This document shows, piece after piece, positions 9,180 to 16,777 of a DNA stretch of 64,000 nucleotides (within the stretch, counting starts at the first letter, position 1; every line of letters begins with the position of its first letter). Under the pieces are notes generated by a model. It searched no databases. It was not told the DNA's origin and worked only from the letters and a program-made list of their open reading frames with translations. The DNA is from Polyangiaceae bacterium (GTDB lineage: Bacteria; Myxococcota_A; Polyangia; Polyangiales; Polyangiaceae): NCBI GenBank assembly GCA_016715885.1, contig JADJXL010000018.1, positions 434,001-498,000 on the forward strand, given 5' to 3'. The position numbers were made by a program, and so were the translations under genes.

Positions 9180-9541
9180 GCGGTTGACGGTCGCGTATCG
9201 GGCGCCGAGTCACAAGAGCGCCGCTGGGGCAGCTCTCGCTTCAGTTTTCGAAGATGCGTCGGGCGTGAAGGGGGGCGCATCTTGCGTGAGCTAGCGCTCG
9301 TATTGGCTGGCGTCGAGGTATACGTGTGTTCGCGGGTCAAGAAAAATCAGCGTGAACGAACACGGAAGAGCGCCCCGCGAAGAAGCCTAGTATCTAGACG
9401 CGTGCGAGGGCAAAAATCCCCGCGGATGACGCATGCGCTGTAGACGCGTCAATGCCGGAATTTCGAGGCTATTTTTCCTAGGCACGTGGAGGGGTTGGTA
9501 TCTGATTCAATCGAAATCGCCCCGATAGAATCGTAAATGCA
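9180..9541. other. Gene-free accessory stretch
   Basis: No frame here has a start, ribosome site and plausible protein. It contains short AT-richer patches and two nearby AGACGCGT words but no clear hairpin or repeat. It separates the possible zinc-motif remnant from the lower-GC gene pair that begins at 9542. Confidence 0.5.
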
Positions 9542-9892
9542 TCAATCATAGCGCTCCCCCTTGTCTTCCCAGCCGACTACAACATTATCCTCTAATTTGA
9601 CACGCAGCCGATAGCGATTCTTACCAATCCTATGGTACTTGTATGTGTATTTGATCTTTCTTGCTGTTTGCTGCTCGGCGATGTCATCGGGTGCTCCGAG
9701 CGATTCCACCAACATTTCTGCCGTTGCTCCCAACCAGATTTCGCCGTTCACAATCCGCTGTGCATTACAGGCTCCAAATCGGCTGACGAGCTGTTGCAGT
9801 CGTGCGAGTCGTTCTTCCTCTTTTTTTGCTTGGTACTTCTGGAAAATATTTGTGATGAACTTAAACACAGACTCGAACTCCTGGATTGGCAC
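9542..9892 (-). CDS. Small protein with BamE/SmpA-like C-terminal pattern
   Basis: A 116-residue protein, apparently starting at GTG (9892). The N-terminal 40 residues form a charged helix (YQAKKEEERLARLQQL). The remainder has the short strand pattern NGEIWLGATAEMLVESLGAP, then YKYHRIGKNRYRLRVKLE and VVVGWEDK, which recalls the small BamE/SmpA-like fold (a GxxxxxxxxxLGxP motif and a final hairpin). No signal peptide is present. It lies 77 bp downstream of the yaaW-like gene on the same strand, and both are visibly less GC-rich than the surroundings, which suggests they arrived together by transfer. Confidence 0.75.
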   Translation of the reverse strand: MPIQEFESVFKFITNIFQKYQAKKEEERLARLQQLVSRFGACNAQRIVNGEIWLGATAEMLVESLGAPDDIAEQQTARKIKYTYKYHRIGKNRYRLRVKLEDNVVVGWEDKGERYD

Positions 9893-9969
9893 GTGAAGAT
9901 TCTTGTCTCATCTTCACGGGTACAAAGCACGTTTGGGCAGCCCGCAATTGGATTGAGTCCAATTCAGGA

Positions 9970-10707
9970 TCAGCTAAGCGAATCCATGTTTCTCGTTGCT
10001 CGCAATAGGGCAACGTGAACGACGCTTGGAACCGTTACCCTATAGGCTGGACCTGCAAGAGAACCGCCAACCCAAAGGGCATTCAATGCCCAACCAATAG
10101 GGCCGATCGCCAAGCTGAGGCCCCGCGTGAGGGACGCATTCGTCACAAACGACAATCCCTGCCCAAGCACAGTCTTGGCAACGGCGTTCGCAACAACGAC
10201 AGCAACCTGATAAGTCGCAAATCCCCCAGCTCGAAGGCCAAACTGCAATGCTGCAACAACGGCGGGACCGCTATAGCTATCTGTCGTCATACCGAGGGAG
10301 TCGACAAGATTGCGCCGATCGGCTTCGTCCATACTCGCAACCGAGTCTGTTAATACCTTCATGAGTAAGTCGGATTCAATTGCTTCAATTGGCGCTTTGG
10401 AATGATAGTTGGCGCTCATTTTATCACAAACTTCGCAGAGAATCTCACGATACAACACCCCCTCGCCTCCGCGAAAAAGTGTTGTCACGGAATTGGCGCC
10501 AAATGTCTGCAACTCGGCTGCGATAAGCTGCCAATACATACTATGGCAAGGGGCGTATCGCTGATACTCTTGCGACTTGGTCAAGGTCTCGTTGCGGCGC
10601 GGACTGCCATCTTTAGATTTCGTCAGGTATACGACCAGCGGGTGTAGCTCTACGTCAGTGCAGTTACGCAGGAACTCAAGGTCGGGATCGTTTCGGTAGG
10701 TTGCCAT
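9970..10707 (-). CDS. yaaW: YaaW family protein (UPF0174, DUF3944 N-terminus)
   Basis: The 245-residue protein matches the YaaW architecture: an N-terminal module with DPDLEFLRNCTDVELHPLV and LTKSKDGSPRRNETLT, then WQLIAAELQTFGANSVTTLF and VLYREILCEVCDKM. The C-terminus is hydrophobic with Gly/Ala-rich helices (VVVANAVAKTVLGQGLSF; GWALNALWVGGSLAG), suggesting membrane contact. Its molecular role is not known. The start at 10707 (MATYRNDPDL) matches the family; an upstream TTG at 10743 would add twelve unrelated residues. Codon use and GC are lower than in neighbours, so horizontal transfer with the downstream small gene is likely. Confidence 0.88.
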   Translation of the reverse strand: MATYRNDPDLEFLRNCTDVELHPLVVYLTKSKDGSPRRNETLTKSQEYQRYAPCHSMYWQLIAAELQTFGANSVTTLFRGGEGVLYREILCEVCDKMSANYHSKAPIEAIESDLLMKVLTDSVASMDEADRRNLVDSLGMTTDSYSGPAVVAALQFGLRAGGFATYQVAVVVANAVAKTVLGQGLSFVTNASLTRGLSLAIGPIGWALNALWVGGSLAGPAYRVTVPSVVHVALLRATRNMDSLS

Positions 10708-11050
10708 CACTCCGTTTGTCACACGGCATTCTGGCGCTGTCAACGCTGATGGCTATGGAGCTTGACGCTCGCCATGGTCGCGTTTTCGCGTTCTACCAGC
10801 TGCGCGGCCAGTCTCCCCTGCTTAGGCCAAGCAACCCCCTCCGGTGTGCTGCATGGTCCGCTGTGCCACGACACACTCGACGCGATCGACACACCGACGA
10901 ACGCCCGCGCCCTACTCGCAACGCGTGGCGCTCCGCTACTCGCATGCGAGCATCCCTTGCGGTGCACGGCGCAGCCCATGGGGCGCGCTCAAAGCTCGGC
11001 GCGGTTGCCGAACATACTCGACGGATCCGTTTGCGTCACGCGCGCAGTGC
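10708..11050. other. Gene-free region with CG-rich words
   Basis: Several overlapping frames are open on both strands, as expected from the base composition, but none gives a recognisable protein or has a good ribosome site. It contains scattered CGCGA/TCGCG words and leads directly into the degenerate 99-bp tandem repeat at 11051. Confidence 0.45.
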
Positions 11051-11345
11051 GATCAAGTTCGGTTCTACGAATCGTGCGACGGCCGCGACAAATGAAGGCG
11101 ATCGTGCATCGTCGTGCACGCGCGAGACGTGCGCCCCTAGCATCGTGTCGAGTAAGGTCGGCTCGTCGAGCGATGCACAGGACGTGACGAACCAAGGGCG
11201 ATCGAGTAGCGTCGTGCACGCTCGACACGTGCGCGTGGTATCAACCCGAACCGGTTCGGCTCAACGAACGACGCGACGAACGCAGCAAACGAAGGGCAAG
11301 CGTGCATCGTCCTAGCAGCACGACGTCACGGCGCAAGCGCGCGTT
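11051..11345 (+). repeat. Degenerate 99-bp tandem repeat, three units
   Basis: Three imperfect units start near 11051 (gatcaagttcggttctacga), 11150 (gagtaaggtcggctcgtcga) and 11249 (gaaccggttcggctcaacga). Each continues with a variant of GAAGGGCGATCGTGCATCGT followed by CGTGCACGCNCGANACGTGC. Unit length is about 99, 99 and 97 bp, a multiple of three, but the encoded peptide is low-complexity with no family, so coding is doubtful. It lies immediately 3' of the two-gene operon ending at 11347. Confidence 0.65.
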
Positions 11346-11346
11346 G

Positions 11347-12030
11347 CTACTCACGTTCGTCGATGAAGTAGCCCCGACCCATTTTATACGGCAACATCTC
11401 TAGCCCGATCCCGTCGCGTGGCTTCCAACCTTGTGGCAACATGGACTCATAAACGACGCGTATCATTGCCGCGGCATCGAGAAATGCCTGGATCCAGTCA
11501 TCCCCGACCCCATAACGAATGGGCGCGGTGTCTTTTGCGTCGAAAGCGAAGCCGCATCTCCATCGCCCGTCCGTCATTTGCTGAGGCATGAACACGAATA
11601 CCGGGCGCTCTTGCTCGACACCAGTTCGATCGGGAAATGGCGCCGTCGACTCCGAAAGTATTTCAAGATTGCCAGGGTTTTTCTCAGTCGGAGGTATCGC
11701 CTCAGCGGTCCAAGTATCGGGTCTTTTGCGCAATGCGGGCAAACCGCAATTGAAGCTTTCCTTTCCCTGACCATCGATCCAACGGATGTTGTTCGCTATC
11801 GGCATGCCCCCCACGAAAAGACGAACCCACCATGCTGCGAGAATGGACGTGATCGTTTCGAGAACGTCATCCCCACGAATGAACATTTCCCATGTGATTG
11901 GTGCGCCAAAGCGCAAGCCAAGTTTCCAAGTACCGTCCTGCTCAATGCGCTTGAGAAGCGTCATGGTCACGTCTTTCATGACGCCATGATCATCGACGTA
12001 GTTGAGCGTCCTGGTCGCGAGAATTGCCAT
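11347..12030 (-). CDS. Hypothetical protein with two related halves (DUF6968-like)
   Basis: A 227-residue cytosolic protein made of two similar modules. The first runs from about residue 5 (RTLNYVDDHGVMKDVTMTL), with WKLGLRFGAPI and then DDVLETITSILAAWWVRL. The second starts near residue 140 (PVFVFMPQQMTDGRWRCGF), with FAFDAKDTAPIRYG and then DDWIQAFLDAAAMIRVV. Each has a strand, a W-x-G-F/L-x-F strand, a turn, and a helix rich in aromatic and Ala residues. The pattern recalls proteins named DUF6968, though I cannot confirm this. Its ATG overlaps the stop of the upstream gene (TGATG), so the two are translationally coupled; it could be the cytosolic partner of that secreted protein. Confidence 0.8.
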   Translation of the reverse strand: MAILATRTLNYVDDHGVMKDVTMTLLKRIEQDGTWKLGLRFGAPITWEMFIRGDDVLETITSILAAWWVRLFVGGMPIANNIRWIDGQGKESFNCGLPALRKRPDTWTAEAIPPTEKNPGNLEILSESTAPFPDRTGVEQERPVFVFMPQQMTDGRWRCGFAFDAKDTAPIRYGVGDDWIQAFLDAAAMIRVVYESMLPQGWKPRDGIGLEMLPYKMGRGYFIDERE

Positions 12031-12353
12031 CAGTAGTCGGGTTTCTTGGGGGGATTATGCGGAATTTTCTTGAGACATTCCACGTATTTCCGCCAGCAAT
12101 CGTCATAGCATTTTTGTCCCTGCTTCGAGCGACCGCACCAATCGCGGCAGTATGCTTCCATTGTATCGCATTCTTGGCGCCGACGCTCTTTTTCCTCCGG
12201 ACTCATGTCTTGTAGTCGCACGACATCCGCTTGCAACGCCCCACCTTGACTCGATGCACTTGGTTCGTCATGGCGCACCTGCGCAATACCCGAAAGCATG
12301 CCGAACGTGCCGAAGAGTAGAAATCCGCAAATTCCCAGAAGCTTCCTTCGCAT
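12030..12353 (-). CDS. Small secreted Cys-rich protein
   Basis: A 107-residue protein beginning MRRKLLGICGFLLFGTFG, a typical signal peptide or membrane anchor; the start at 12353 is supported by a GGGAGGA ribosome site. The mature part is polar and ends with a compact cluster of seven Cys residues (CDTMEAYCRDWCGR, KCYDDCWRKYVEC) and a Pro/Lys tail. The spacing suggests a small disulfide fold acting outside the cytoplasm. It is coupled by a one-base overlap to the two-module protein downstream. No family was recognised. Confidence 0.75.
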   Translation of the reverse strand: MRRKLLGICGFLLFGTFGMLSGIAQVRHDEPSASSQGGALQADVVRLQDMSPEEKERRRQECDTMEAYCRDWCGRSKQGQKCYDDCWRKYVECLKKIPHNPPKKPDY

Positions 12354-12631
12354 AACGTTCCTCCCTACGAACGGCATGATTTTCGATAACGCCGCTCGCT
12401 AAGCTACCAGGCTCGTGTTCGAACTTGCAAGCGCCTATGGCGAAAAATGTGGAATTTCGGTGTTGCATCGTCTGCCCAGGCTCGCCCAATCCCGACGCAG
12501 CGTATCCCTTCCCACAGCCTGAAGACGACGCGTTTTCGCTGCTGGCTGAACGCGCAGGCCGTCGTCGAAATTCCTCGACCTACGGACACACCGATGCCTC
12601 GGCGCCGGCCAACGCGAGCGCAAGCTCAGCA
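12354..12631. other. Spacer upstream of the second repeat
   Basis: About 280 bp without a convincing gene between the start of the Cys-rich protein and the second 1.1 kb repeat. A plus-strand frame beginning at 12437 is open here and continues through the repeat leader, but its sequence resembles no protein and the matching frame is absent before copy 1. No hairpin or promoter was identified. Confidence 0.5.
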
Positions 12632-13739
12632 GCACGCCGGGAAAGTGCCAGCCTCTTTTCTCGGCACCTCGCACACGCGCTGCGCCACGTGCCGCCACGT
12701 TGCTTGCCATTGCCCACGCCGCTGCAGACCGCCACGACACGCTGCTTGCACGTCGTCGGCGCCGTGCGCGCTGCCCAGACACGTCACGTGCCTCGCGACC
12801 ACGACGATGCGCGAGGACAAGCAACGTTTCTCGACGCTCCCCACGCTGCAACATCGACACCGGAAACGTTGCGGCACCGTTGTCCATGGCGATGCTTGGC
12901 CCTCGGATACGTTGCCGGACGCGCCCCACGAAAAAAACGCCGACACGGCACGTCGGCATGCTTGACGAGCGTACATCTTTCGGCTCTGCTGTATCGCCGA
13001 TACCAGAACCCAGGAGGCGATTTCCATGGCGGCTCTCCCGACGATGCGCACGCCCATCGAGCGATGCGAAGAAAAAAGCCTACATACGCAGGGGATGTTG
13101 TCCAAGTTCAGCGATGTCCCAGCACTCGTGGGACTCGAAACGATCCTCGCGAAGGCAACCAACGGGCTGCTCGCGAAGCAGTTGGAATTGATCGCCAAAC
13201 GCAAGGCATTGATTGTGCTGCGTATCGAAGTGGCGATTTGCGATCGCATTTCCGATCAGGTGGTGCGCGCGTGCCTGAAGCGAGCCCAGATCGAAGACGG
13301 CGAGGCAGGAGGGCGCATCGCCACGACGCTCTTTCCGAATGGATCGACGCCGATCATCAAGCCCGTGGGGAGCACGCAAGTCGACGAAATGCGGCAGCTC
13401 GAAGGACGCTATGACAACGTCACGAGCATTTATCCCGCGGCAATCGATGACAAGAACAAGGTAGCCACGGAGCGCTCGCGTTACGAGACGGCGCTCGGAG
13501 CACGCAAGAGCGGTATCGAGCAGGTGACGCAAGCGCTCGCCGCACGGGATCTTGCGAAAGAAGAATTCCTCGACGTGTTCGCCGAAGTCGCCGCTCGCAT
13601 TCAAGCCGCATTCCCGCGTGACAAGAAAACACAAGACTTGTTTTTCCTGAAAGACAAGGCCGCCCGTGATGAAGGCGATGAGGAGGAATCGTCAGGCGAG
13701 GGCGAATGATGCACCGGTGAAGCCTTCGAGCGGCCGGCG
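12632..13739 (+). repeat. 1.1 kb direct repeat, copy 2
   Basis: Second copy of the segment at 5089-6197, in the same orientation, with a one-base shorter leader. The end of identity is at GGCCGGCG near 13739; downstream DNA is the 3' region of the AAA ATPase-nuclease gene instead of the region found after copy 1. Identity is above 97 percent by eye. A crossover between the copies would remove or circularise about 7.5 kb. Confidence 0.93.
13026..13709 (+). CDS. Conserved hypothetical helical protein, duplicated copy 2
   Basis: A 227-residue product nearly identical to the one at 5484, with Pro instead of Ser after TSIY, Ser instead of Asn in ARKSG and Leu instead of Arg in TQALAAR. Changes between copies are mainly at third codon positions. 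The same AGGAGG and leader precede it. The protein is helical, acidic at its C-terminus, and of unknown role. It stops 55 bp before the convergent AAA ATPase-nuclease gene; whether the two act together cannot be told from the sequence. Confidence 0.85.
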   Translation: MAALPTMRTPIERCEEKSLHTQGMLSKFSDVPALVGLETILAKATNGLLAKQLELIAKRKALIVLRIEVAICDRISDQVVRACLKRAQIEDGEAGGRIATTLFPNGSTPIIKPVGSTQVDEMRQLEGRYDNVTSIYPAAIDDKNKVATERSRYETALGARKSGIEQVTQALAARDLAKEEFLDVFAEVAARIQAAFPRDKKTQDLFFLKDKAARDEGDEEESSGEGE

Positions 13740-13763
13740 ATCTTCCGCGTCATTGCTCGAGGC

Positions 13764-15311
13764 TCAGCACCCGACGATTCGAATGTGCTTCCCCTCGTAT
13801 TCGACCTCCCGCACGAAAAGCTTGTCCTGCCAGGAAAGCGTCTCGCGCAGGTCGAACAATACCAGCCAGCCTTCTCCAAGCCCGAGACGGTCGAGGTACG
13901 CGGCGAGCTGTTCCAGGCCTTCAGCTTCGGTCTCCGTGTCACGTCGAAGCTTGACTTCGATGGCATGACGTTCCTCTTTCCAGCATATCAGCAAATCGAG
14001 CGCCCCGCGGCCCAGCCCATATTCACGCTCGATGCGTCCGCCCCCATTGACGACACGTTGCAAGAACGCCATCAGCATCAAATGCGGTCCCGATTCGCGA
14101 TACCCGAACCCCTCGGCCGCGAGATGCCCATCCTTACGCCAAAACTTCTGCCAATCCGCCATGAGCTTCGCCGCGTCGAGCGAGCCGCTCTTGCGGACGT
14201 AACTGCGCCGTGGCACGATTTGCCCCTGTCGGATGTACGTAAGTGTCCGAGGAATCACTTCGCGGTAGATCGGGTTTGCAATCTCGATCTGTCCACCAAT
14301 TCGCCGAATCAAACCCGTTCCCATTACATAAGCGAAATCGTCATCAAGCACATCCGCACCTGTCTGATGCCCCACGAGCATCGGATCAATGATCTTGCGC
14401 ACGCGTTCCTCACGCAACTTCGACACGAGCGAATCAATGTGACTCCGCCGCTCGAGGATGATGGTCTCTTTCGCCGCATCCACGTGCGCTGCCGTAATCG
14501 CAATGCTTCTGTCTCTCACGTCCCGTCGCACGATTTGGTCCGCTATCGCGTTCGTCAGCCACGGGTGGCCTTGACCCAATTCGTAGATTTTTGCCACGGC
14601 CTCGGGGTGAAATACCTGACCCGTCTTCGCAGTATGCTGATCGAGCAGCTCACCCACCTCGGACTCCGTAAACGACGTTATCGTCGTCGATGCTGCGGTG
14701 ATGTTGAATGGCGACGTCGTACCGAGCCATGTAAGCGGACGCCGATCTTCCTCCTGCAATGCATAATCTCGTACCCGACGCTGGCCCACCAGCACGACGC
14801 TCGCCGGAAACGGAGATCTGCTCCGGTCGATGTATCCATCGCGCAATTGGGTCAAAAACGACACCATCGCCTCGCCCACCAATCCGTCCGCTTCATCGAA
14901 AAGAATCACCCACGGGCGTTCGTCCTGACCCGCAAGAAACTCGAGATACCCACCCACTGCACTCTTCGGGTCACGCAGCAGTGCATCAATGTCCGGCCGA
15001 GGAACGTCGGGGTGCGTCCGAGCGCAAACTTTGTCGAGTTTTCCCAATAGCGTACGGAACGCTTGGGCAGGATCGGGCTCTTCGCGCGCCGTCTGGGTGT
15101 CCACCCAGAGCGCGCGCCATGCGCCCGTTGCATTGAGGTGCTCCTCGATCCACATCAGGCTCGTGGTCTTGCCCGTTTGCCGTCCGGCCGTCAGCGTAAA
15201 ATACTTGTGTTCCTCGATGAGCTCGAGAACATCTACAAGACGCCGCTCGGGCGGCAACATGTAGTGCTCACCCGGGATGCACGGACCGGCGATGTTGAAC
15301 GATGGCCTCAT
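13764..15311 (-). CDS. AAA-like ATPase fused to PD-(D/E)XK nuclease-like domain
   Basis: The 515-residue protein begins MRPSFNIAGPCIPGEHYML and has Walker A TAGRQTGKTTSL near residue 42, Walker B VILFDEADGL near residue 135 and sensor-like VVLVGQRRVRDY. This resembles the AAA_35/AAA-ATPase-like family that is often linked to nucleases. A winged-helix-like part follows with ATP-binding lid sequence (YELGQGHPWLTNAIAD). The C-terminal 110 residues carry a nuclease-like core, GRGALDLLICWKEERHAIEVK, with the Asp...Glu-x-Lys arrangement. Such proteins may be defence or mobile-element related; activity has not been shown here. It is a single gene convergent with the second duplicated gene. Confidence 0.88.
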   Translation of the reverse strand: MRPSFNIAGPCIPGEHYMLPPERRLVDVLELIEEHKYFTLTAGRQTGKTTSLMWIEEHLNATGAWRALWVDTQTAREEPDPAQAFRTLLGKLDKVCARTHPDVPRPDIDALLRDPKSAVGGYLEFLAGQDERPWVILFDEADGLVGEAMVSFLTQLRDGYIDRSRSPFPASVVLVGQRRVRDYALQEEDRRPLTWLGTTSPFNITAASTTITSFTESEVGELLDQHTAKTGQVFHPEAVAKIYELGQGHPWLTNAIADQIVRRDVRDRSIAITAAHVDAAKETIILERRSHIDSLVSKLREERVRKIIDPMLVGHQTGADVLDDDFAYVMGTGLIRRIGGQIEIANPIYREVIPRTLTYIRQGQIVPRRSYVRKSGSLDAAKLMADWQKFWRKDGHLAAEGFGYRESGPHLMLMAFLQRVVNGGGRIEREYGLGRGALDLLICWKEERHAIEVKLRRDTETEAEGLEQLAAYLDRLGLGEGWLVLFDLRETLSWQDKLFVREVEYEGKHIRIVGC

Positions 15312-15446
15312 GGGCGTTCACGTTACTGCATCGACGTGCGTTTGTCACTTCGCTCGTCGATGTCCTGGAACTTTCATCATCGATTCTTCGCATCGCCCGC
15401 CGAGGTTCATGCAGGTCGACGTAATCCTTTCGCCGGTGTCCGCCCC

Positions 15447-16310
15447 TCAATGCATCACCACCTCCTCCGGCGCGTCGATGCTGCATACCTCCTCCTTCGT
15501 TTCGCCCCGAATCATGATCGCTCGCCCATCATGCTCGATCATGTAATGGTGCCCTTCATCCGTGATGAAATGGTACGCACGCACCTGCTCCCCCTCGAAT
15601 GCGTGACGCGGATCAATGGTGGTCAGCCCTTCGAGCTCCTGGCCCGCTTCTTTGCATAGTGCGCGAATGAACCGCAAGTACCGAGGCTCGTCCGCCAATG
15701 CCTTGGCTATCCGCTTCGCTCGGTCGGGCAATGCCGCACCCCTTCGCCGAGCTTCCTCGCGCATGTCGTCTTCCGATTGCATCACGTACAATTGCGGATG
15801 CTTGCGCAGCCACGCCGCGTGCAATTCCGCAATGTCTTCGTTATCACCCGCCTTGTCGATGGCCTCGTTCACGGCATCCCAATCGACCGGCTCTTCGACT
15901 TCCTCTTCGTCCTCGTCGTGAAAATAGCCGCCGTCCAAATACGCTTCGAGCTTTTCCTTGCCGACGGCTTCCACGAGCTTGGCGCCTTTTTCAAATGCTT
16001 TCAGGTAACGCTTGGCGCCCATCGCCTTCAATCCTTCACGAATGTATCCAATGATGGCCTCGTCCCAGCGCGTGTTGTAGACGAATTGCGAAAAGCCCCC
16101 GTTCTCGTATTCGACCAGGAAATAATCGACGTGATAACTGCGCAATGCATCCTGCGATACCTCTTCGCGCTTCAAATGTTCCTCGAAGAGCATGTCCACG
16201 AACATGATGTTCGACGCGACGATTTCGCTTGGGTCGGCATCCTCGCCAAGCGTCGAAGCCAGGACGACGATGGAGTCTTTGGTGAGTGTTTGGCGAGGCG
16301 GAGTATTCAT
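15447..16310 (-). CDS. DMP19/DUF4375 family protein
   Basis: A 287-residue protein starting MNTPPRQTLTKDSIVV. The middle part GGFSQFVYNTRWDEAIIGYIREGLKAM and the helix that follows fit the DMP19 (DUF4375) domain, an acidic fold reported as a DNA mimic in one studied member. A strongly acidic stretch (DEDEEEVEEPVDWD) follows and the C-terminus has a beta-rich module (YHFITDEGHHYMIEHDG) that could be a separate domain. No signal peptide. It lies upstream of nothing obvious; the nuclease gene 135 bp away on the same strand may be co-transcribed. Confidence 0.82.
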   Translation of the reverse strand: MNTPPRQTLTKDSIVVLASTLGEDADPSEIVASNIMFVDMLFEEHLKREEVSQDALRSYHVDYFLVEYENGGFSQFVYNTRWDEAIIGYIREGLKAMGAKRYLKAFEKGAKLVEAVGKEKLEAYLDGGYFHDEDEEEVEEPVDWDAVNEAIDKAGDNEDIAELHAAWLRKHPQLYVMQSEDDMREEARRRGAALPDRAKRIAKALADEPRYLRFIRALCKEAGQELEGLTTIDPRHAFEGEQVRAYHFITDEGHHYMIEHDGRAIMIRGETKEEVCSIDAPEEVVMH

Positions 16311-16458
16311 GGGCAAACCATACTCGTGTTTTGGTACGGAGCGCTAGTTTTTTTGATGCACTGCGGCCCTCGCGCGACAAAACTCCCTTGCTCACACGTG
16401 AAAAACCTCGTATGACCGCTCGGAAGCGTCGCCCAACACGACCTTGCCGGAGCGATCG

Positions 16459-16735
16459 ATGAAACGAGAAAAACGACTGACCAAGCGTGAACGAAAAGCG
16501 CTCGCGCCCGCGAAGCCCGGAGACGGGCCATGTCCACTCGCACCACATCCATTGCGTCGCGTGTGGGCGCCATATCGACGCGCACGAGTTTTCCTCGAAC
16601 GACGCGCTCATGGTCGCCTGCAAACATGGCTCGACGTTTCCGTCCTGCATCGAGTGCCGGCCGCGTACGGTCGAACTGCTTGCCGAACACGATCGTACGG
16701 GGCAAGCCGTACGCACCACTGCGGCTTGGCACTGA
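16459..16735 (+). CDS. Small basic zinc-binding protein, frameshifted
   Basis: The start ATG at 16459 has GGAG six bases upstream and encodes a basic N-terminus, MKREKRLTKRERKALAP. The frame then continues correctly only if one G of the GGG near 16513 is removed, giving a 91-residue product. The C-terminal part carries CVACGRHIDAHEF and a second Cys/His set (CKHGSTFPSCIEC), a likely zinc site. A shorter frame from GTG at 16487 is intact as written. It precedes the kinase gene by 42 bp on the same strand. Function unknown. Confidence 0.6.
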
Positions 16736-16777
16736 CGCCCAAGCGCAAGTCTGAACGAAGGAGAGCTTCCGGCGCGC

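Noticed and set aside
10701..11315. 204-codon frame through the 99-bp repeats
   Set aside because: The sequence is low-complexity without ribosome site or family; the tandem repeat itself explains the open frame.
12437..13414. Plus-strand frame running from upstream of the second repeat through it
   Set aside because: It lies in a different frame from the conserved gene, and the matching frame is not open in the same way before copy 1.
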